Assembly: GCF_026167545.1 (NCBI RefSeq)
Contig: NZ_CP110678.1
Span: forward strand, 2,353,501 to 2,417,500
Length of the DNA: 64,000 bases
Direction: 5' to 3'
DNA from: Sphingomonas sp. S1-29
GTDB lineage: Bacteria > Pseudomonadota > Alphaproteobacteria > Sphingomonadales > Sphingomonadaceae
Shown here: positions 60,633 through 64,000 of the stretch, in pieces
How positions within the stretch are numbered: position 1 is the first letter of the stretch
How the letters are laid out: the number at the start of each line of letters is the position of its first letter
Program-made: the position numbers and the translations under genes
Notes under the pieces: generated by a model
The model's database searches: none
Told to the model about the DNA's origin: nothing
What the model saw: only the letters and a program-made list of their open reading frames with translations

Positions 60633-61916
60633 TTGGATTTCTCATCGACATCGGTGGTCAGCCGCGGCAGCTGGCTGTTGCGCAAATGGAGCCGCAAGAT
60701 CTGGGTGCGCGCCAGCCTGTTCAGCATCGCCGCGATCGCGACGGCGGTGCTGGCGGCGATGGTCGCGCCGTATATCGAGGCCGATCTGCAGATAAAGCTC
60801 GCCGCCGATTCGGTGGGCGACATCCTCAACATCCTGGCATCGAGCATGTTGGCGGTGACGACCTTCTCGTTGTCGATCATGGTGTCGGCCTATGCATCGG
60901 CCACGTCGAGCGTGACGCCGCATTCGACCAAGCTGCTGCTGAGCGATTCGGTGGCGCAGAACACGCTGGCCACCTTCATCGGCAGCTTCCTGTTCAGCAT
61001 CGTCGGCATCATCGGGCTGGCGGCGGGGCTGTATTCGGACACCGGCCGGATCGTCCTGTTCTTCGCGACATTGGTGGTCATCTTCGTCATCACCACCGCA
61101 TTGCTGCGCTGGATCGAGCAGCTCGGCAAATTCGGCCGCGTCGGCGACACGATCGATCGGGTCGAGGCCGCGGCGACCCCGCCGATGTGCGAATGGGGCC
61201 GCTCGCACCGGCTGGGCGCGCGGCCTGCGGTGGCGATACCCGCATCGGCGCTGCCGCTTGCCGCGGAATCGACGGGGCACATCCAGCATATCGACATGGA
61301 GAAATTGGCGAAGCTTGCCGACGACCATGACCTGACGATCCATATCGCCGCGCTGCCCGGCGCCTATGTCCATGCCGAGCGCGCGATCGCGCAGATCGAG
61401 GGGCGCCCCGATGATACGGCGCGCGCCGCCATCGCCGCCTGTTTCTCGATCGGCCGGCATCGCGAATATGATCAGGATCCGCGCTTCGGGCTGATCGTGC
61501 TGTCCGAAATCGCCTCGCGCGCGCTGTCGCCCGCGGTGAACGACCCGGGGACCGCGATCGAGGTGATCGGCGCGGGGCTGCGCACCTTGCTGGCCTATGG
61601 CGAAGCGTGCGCGAAGCCCGCGGACGATCGCTTCGCGAAACTACACGGGCCGAACCTCGAGGTGAGTGACCTGTTCGATGCGTTCTTCAACCCGATCGCG
61701 CGCGATGGCGCGGTGTTGGTCGAGGTGCAACTTCGCCTCCAGTTCGCGCTCGAGGCGCTGGCGGGGAGTGCGCCGGCGCTGTTCGGCGCGGCGGCGCGCG
61801 AACAGTCGGCGCGGGCGTCGCGGCGCGGTGCCGAGGCGATGACCGCCGCGCATGACCGCGCCGCGCTGGCGCAGCGCGCGCGGTGGGCTGGGGCGGGCGA
61901 GGCGAGCGACCGCTAA
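60633..61916 (+). CDS. DUF2254 predicted membrane protein
   Basis: The 427-aa protein has four hydrophobic segments in the N-terminal half (IWVRASLFSIAAIATAVLAA, ILNILASSMLAVTTFSLSIM, TFIGSFLFSIVGIIGLAAGL, IVLFFATLVVIFVITTALLR) and a soluble C-terminal half with SIGRHREYDQDPRFGLIVLS and IASRALSPAVNDPGTAIEVI, the DUF2254 pattern. Its function is unknown. The start is TTG 60633 (preceded by GGAGGG). It is not clearly linked to neighbours. Confidence 0.9.
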   Translation: MDFSSTSVVSRGSWLLRKWSRKIWVRASLFSIAAIATAVLAAMVAPYIEADLQIKLAADSVGDILNILASSMLAVTTFSLSIMVSAYASATSSVTPHSTKLLLSDSVAQNTLATFIGSFLFSIVGIIGLAAGLYSDTGRIVLFFATLVVIFVITTALLRWIEQLGKFGRVGDTIDRVEAAATPPMCEWGRSHRLGARPAVAIPASALPLAAESTGHIQHIDMEKLAKLADDHDLTIHIAALPGAYVHAERAIAQIEGRPDDTARAAIAACFSIGRHREYDQDPRFGLIVLSEIASRALSPAVNDPGTAIEVIGAGLRTLLAYGEACAKPADDRFAKLHGPNLEVSDLFDAFFNPIARDGAVLVEVQLRLQFALEALAGSAPALFGAAAREQSARASRRGAEAMTAAHDRAALAQRARWAGAGEASDR

Positions 61917-61971
61917 AGCCGGGGCGGCGCTGCGGCGTTCCGCTGCTGGTGGTCCCCGTCCCCGCCCCATC

Positions 61972-62062
61972 GTCACCCCGGGCCTGTTCCGGGTTCACGA
62001 TTCGGCTTGCGGTGAGGCCGGTGGTTGAGGGAAGCTGGACCCAGGAACAAGTCCGGGGTGAC
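61972..62062. repeat. Short inverted-repeat unit resembling the GIY-YIG element ends
   Basis: GTCACCCCGGGCCTGTTCCG at the left and GGAACAAGTCCGGGGTGAC at the right are as in the elements at 33007-34546, but only about 40 bases separate them and no nuclease fragment is visible. Confidence 0.6.
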
Positions 62063-62086
62063 GGGGGAGGGTGGCGGTCGGCGCGC

Positions 62087-63211
62087 CTATGCCGCGACCA
62101 CCGCCTTTGCCGCTTCGCTCGCCTCCAGTTCGGCTGCCTTGGCTTCGACCAGCCGGACGATGTGGTCGACCATGCCCTCGTCCTGGACGTGGTGGTCGGT
62201 GACGCCCGAGAGGTACACCATGTGCTTGCCGTTGCCGCCGCCGGTGATGCCGATGTCGGTCTCGCGCGCTTCGCCGGGGCCGTTGACGACGCAGCCGAGC
62301 ACCGAGAGGCTCATCGGGGTGCGGATGTGCTGGAGGCGTTCCTCGAGCTTCTGGACGGTGCGGATCACGTCGAAGCCCTGGCGCGAGCAGGACGGGCACG
62401 AGACGACGCGGACGCCGCGGTTGCGGATGCCAAGAGCCTTGAGGATTTCGAAGCCGACGCGGACTTCCTCTTCGGGCTCGGCCGAGAGCGAGACGCGGAT
62501 CGTGTCGCCGATCCCGTACCACAGCAGGCTGCCCATCCCGATCGCCGATTTGACCGTCCCGCCGACGAAGCCGCCCGCCTCGGTGATGCCCAAATGCAGC
62601 GGGCAATCGACGACTTCGGCAAGCTGCTGATAGGCGGCGACCGCCAGGAACAGGTCCGACGCCTTCACCGCGACCTTGAATTCGTGGAAGTCGTGGTCCT
62701 GCAGTAGCTTGATATGGTCGAGCGCCGATTCGACCAGCGCCTCGGGACAGGGTTCGCCATATTTTTCGAGCAGGTGGCGCTCGAGCGAGCCGCCATTGAC
62801 GCCGATCCGGATCGCGCAGCCATTAGCCTTGGCGGCGCGCACGACTTCGGCGACGCGTGCCGACGACCCGATATTGCCGGGATTGATCCGCAGGCAGGCG
62901 GCGCCCGCATCGGCGGCTTCGAGCGCGCGCTTATAGTGGAAATGAATGTCGGCGACGATCGGCACGCGCGCGGCACGGACGATCTGGCCGAGCGCCGCGG
63001 TGCTTTCGACATCGGGGCACGACACGCGGATGATGTCGACGCCGGCATCCTCGCAGCGGCGGATCTGCGCGATCGTCGCGGCAGGGTCGCTGGTCGGGGC
63101 GTTGGTCATCGTCTGGACGGTCACCGGCGCGTCGCCGCCGACGGGGACGTTGCCGACCATGATCTGCCGGCTGCGGCGGCGGGTGATGTCACGCCATGGT
63201 CTGATCGACAT
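62087..63211 (-). CDS. ispG: 4-hydroxy-3-methylbut-2-en-1-yl diphosphate synthase IspG
   Basis: IspG is an iron-sulfur enzyme of the MEP isoprenoid pathway. The 374-aa protein starts [20 protein letters not shown] and has [49 protein letters not shown], the 4Fe-4S ligands in [14 protein letters not shown] and [17 protein letters not shown], and [15 protein letters not shown] 63211 matches the family start; the open frame further upstream is not coding. Confidence 0.96.
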   Translation of the reverse strand: MSIRPWRDITRRRSRQIMVGNVPVGGDAPVTVQTMTNAPTSDPAATIAQIRRCEDAGVDIIRVSCPDVESTAALGQIVRAARVPIVADIHFHYKRALEAADAGAACLRINPGNIGSSARVAEVVRAAKANGCAIRIGVNGGSLERHLLEKYGEPCPEALVESALDHIKLLQDHDFHEFKVAVKASDLFLAVAAYQQLAEVVDCPLHLGITEAGGFVGGTVKSAIGMGSLLWYGIGDTIRVSLSAEPEEEVRVGFEILKALGIRNRGVRVVSCPSCSRQGFDVIRTVQKLEERLQHIRTPMSLSVLGCVVNGPGEARETDIGITGGGNGKHMVYLSGVTDHHVQDEGMVDHIVRLVEAKAAELEASEAAKAVVAA

Positions 63212-63310
63212 GAGAAATCTCGCTAACGGTTCGGTTACCTGGGGGCATCTATAGCGGCGACGGGCGCCGCACGAAAGCGCGCGCCCGGTATCGAGGCCAG
63301 ACCAGTGCAG

Positions 63311-64000
63311 ATGGAGGCGATTGCCGGGATCGACAACCGGGCAGGCCAGCGCCACTACGGCCTCGACTGGCTGCGCATCGCCGCGTTCGGGCTGCTGATC
63401 CTCTATCATATCGGCATGGTCTTCGCACCCTGGAGCTGGGTGATCGATACCCAGCGCAGCTATCCCGCGCTGATCCCGCCGATGGCGCTGCTCACCCCCT
63501 GGCGGCTGGCGTTGCTGTTCGCGGTGTCGGGCTATGCCTCGCGGATGTTGCTGCTGCGATCGGGCGGCGTCCGCGGCTTCGTGGCGTCGCGCAACCTGCG
63601 GCTGCTGGTGCCGCTGGCGTTCGGCATGGTCGTGCTGGTGCCGATCGAGATGTGGATTCAGATCGTCGATCATGGCTATCCCGGCAGCTATTGGCGCTTC
63701 TGGACGCGCGATTACTGGCGCGTGGGGGCGTTCTGGGGCGAGGCCTTCCCGAGCTGGGAGCATCTGTGGTTCGTCGTGTATCTCTGGGCGTACACGATGA
63801 TCGCGGCAGCGCTCGTCGCGCGCGGGTCGGTGCCCGGGGGCGGCGCGGTGCGCTGGCTGCTCCAGGGATGGCGGCTGTTGTGGGTGCCGATCGCGGCGAT
63901 GGGCGCGGTGCGGCTGGCCTTGTTGTTCACCGTGCCCGAGCAGCAGGGGCTGTTCAGCGACTGGCCGGGGCACGCGACCTTTTTCCCCAGCTTCCTGTTC
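63311..64000 (+). CDS. Acyltransferase-3 family membrane protein, 3' truncated by window
   Basis: The open frame from 63311 to the end gives at least 230 residues, [20 protein letters not shown] then [20 protein letters not shown] and multiple membrane segments ([40 protein letters not shown]). [11 protein letters not shown] and the YHIG motif fit acyltransferase family 3 proteins, which modify sugars or glycans at the inner membrane. The gene continues beyond the window. It diverges from ispG by 99 bases, which would hold both promoters. Confidence 0.88.
   Translation, partial: MEAIAGIDNRAGQRHYGLDWLRIAAFGLLILYHIGMVFAPWSWVIDTQRSYPALIPPMALLTPWRLALLFAVSGYASRMLLLRSGGVRGFVASRNLRLLVPLAFGMVVLVPIEMWIQIVDHGYPGSYWRFWTRDYWRVGAFWGEAFPSWEHLWFVVYLWAYTMIAAALVARGSVPGGGAVRWLLQGWRLLWVPIAAMGAVRLALLFTVPEQQGLFSDWPGHATFFPSFLF

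Overview
This window is a high-GC chromosome segment from an alphaproteobacterium, most likely Sphingomonas or a close sphingomonad. The evidence is the rimP-nusA-ylxR-infB-rbfA...truB-rpsO-pnp order, a circularly permuted (two-piece) tmRNA gene, a sphingomonad-type gene transfer agent (GTA) cluster, and dense dispersed palindromic repeats typical of this group. No rRNA or tRNA gene was seen.

Layout. 1-11.5 kb: translation and RNA-metabolism genes (rimP, nusA, ylxR, infB, rbfA, tdk, truB, rpsO, pnp), mostly co-directional. 11.6-19.1 kb: a membrane histidine kinase, an NTF2-like protein, ssrA (minus strand), an Rrf2-type regulator, mscL, a Nudix hydrolase, an NDUFS4-like complex I protein, the helicase hrpB and small proteins. 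19.2-24.9 kb: a repeat array, a polyprenyl diphosphate synthase, chorismate mutase and a tightly coupled GH130-GH13-GT4 carbohydrate operon. 25-32.9 kb: thiolase and enoyl-CoA hydratase diverging from two overlapping thioesterase genes, an HxlR regulator, a DUF1428 protein, a TonB-like protein, an alcohol dehydrogenase, an aldo/keto reductase and a DUF805 protein. 33.0-34.6 kb: a cluster of short elements with inverted-repeat ends; one encodes a small GIY-YIG nuclease and three look like internally deleted, non-coding derivatives.

34.8-51.9 kb holds a nearly complete GTA-like head and tail cluster in the Rhodobacter capsulatus GTA order: TerS-like, TerL, portal, DUF6127, prohead protease, capsid, connector, small protein, DUF3168, major tail, gp10, tail assembly chaperone, tape measure, DUF2460 fusion, DUF2163, NlpC/P60, host-specificity protein, DUF2793. 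It is disrupted or decorated by a ParD/ParE-type toxin-antitoxin pair, by a 1,989-bp IS1595-family element with an exact 8-bp target duplication just upstream of the capsid gene, and by an apparent one-base frameshift near the end of the host-specificity gene. These changes suggest the particle cluster may be decaying.

52-64 kb: an OmpA-type porin, glutamate-cysteine ligase, an ICMT-like membrane methyltransferase, a second tandem repeat array, an M61 peptidase, ppa, an EamA transporter, a DUF2254 protein, ispG and a 3'-truncated acyltransferase-3 gene.

The most unusual theme is palindromic repeats. Several families sit between genes, and some lie in frame inside essential or conserved genes (truB, hrpB, ylxR and several GTA genes), so they are translated. 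The best candidate for an undescribed system is the family of GIY-YIG nuclease units bounded by inverted repeats, with nearby deletion derivatives resembling miniature non-autonomous elements.
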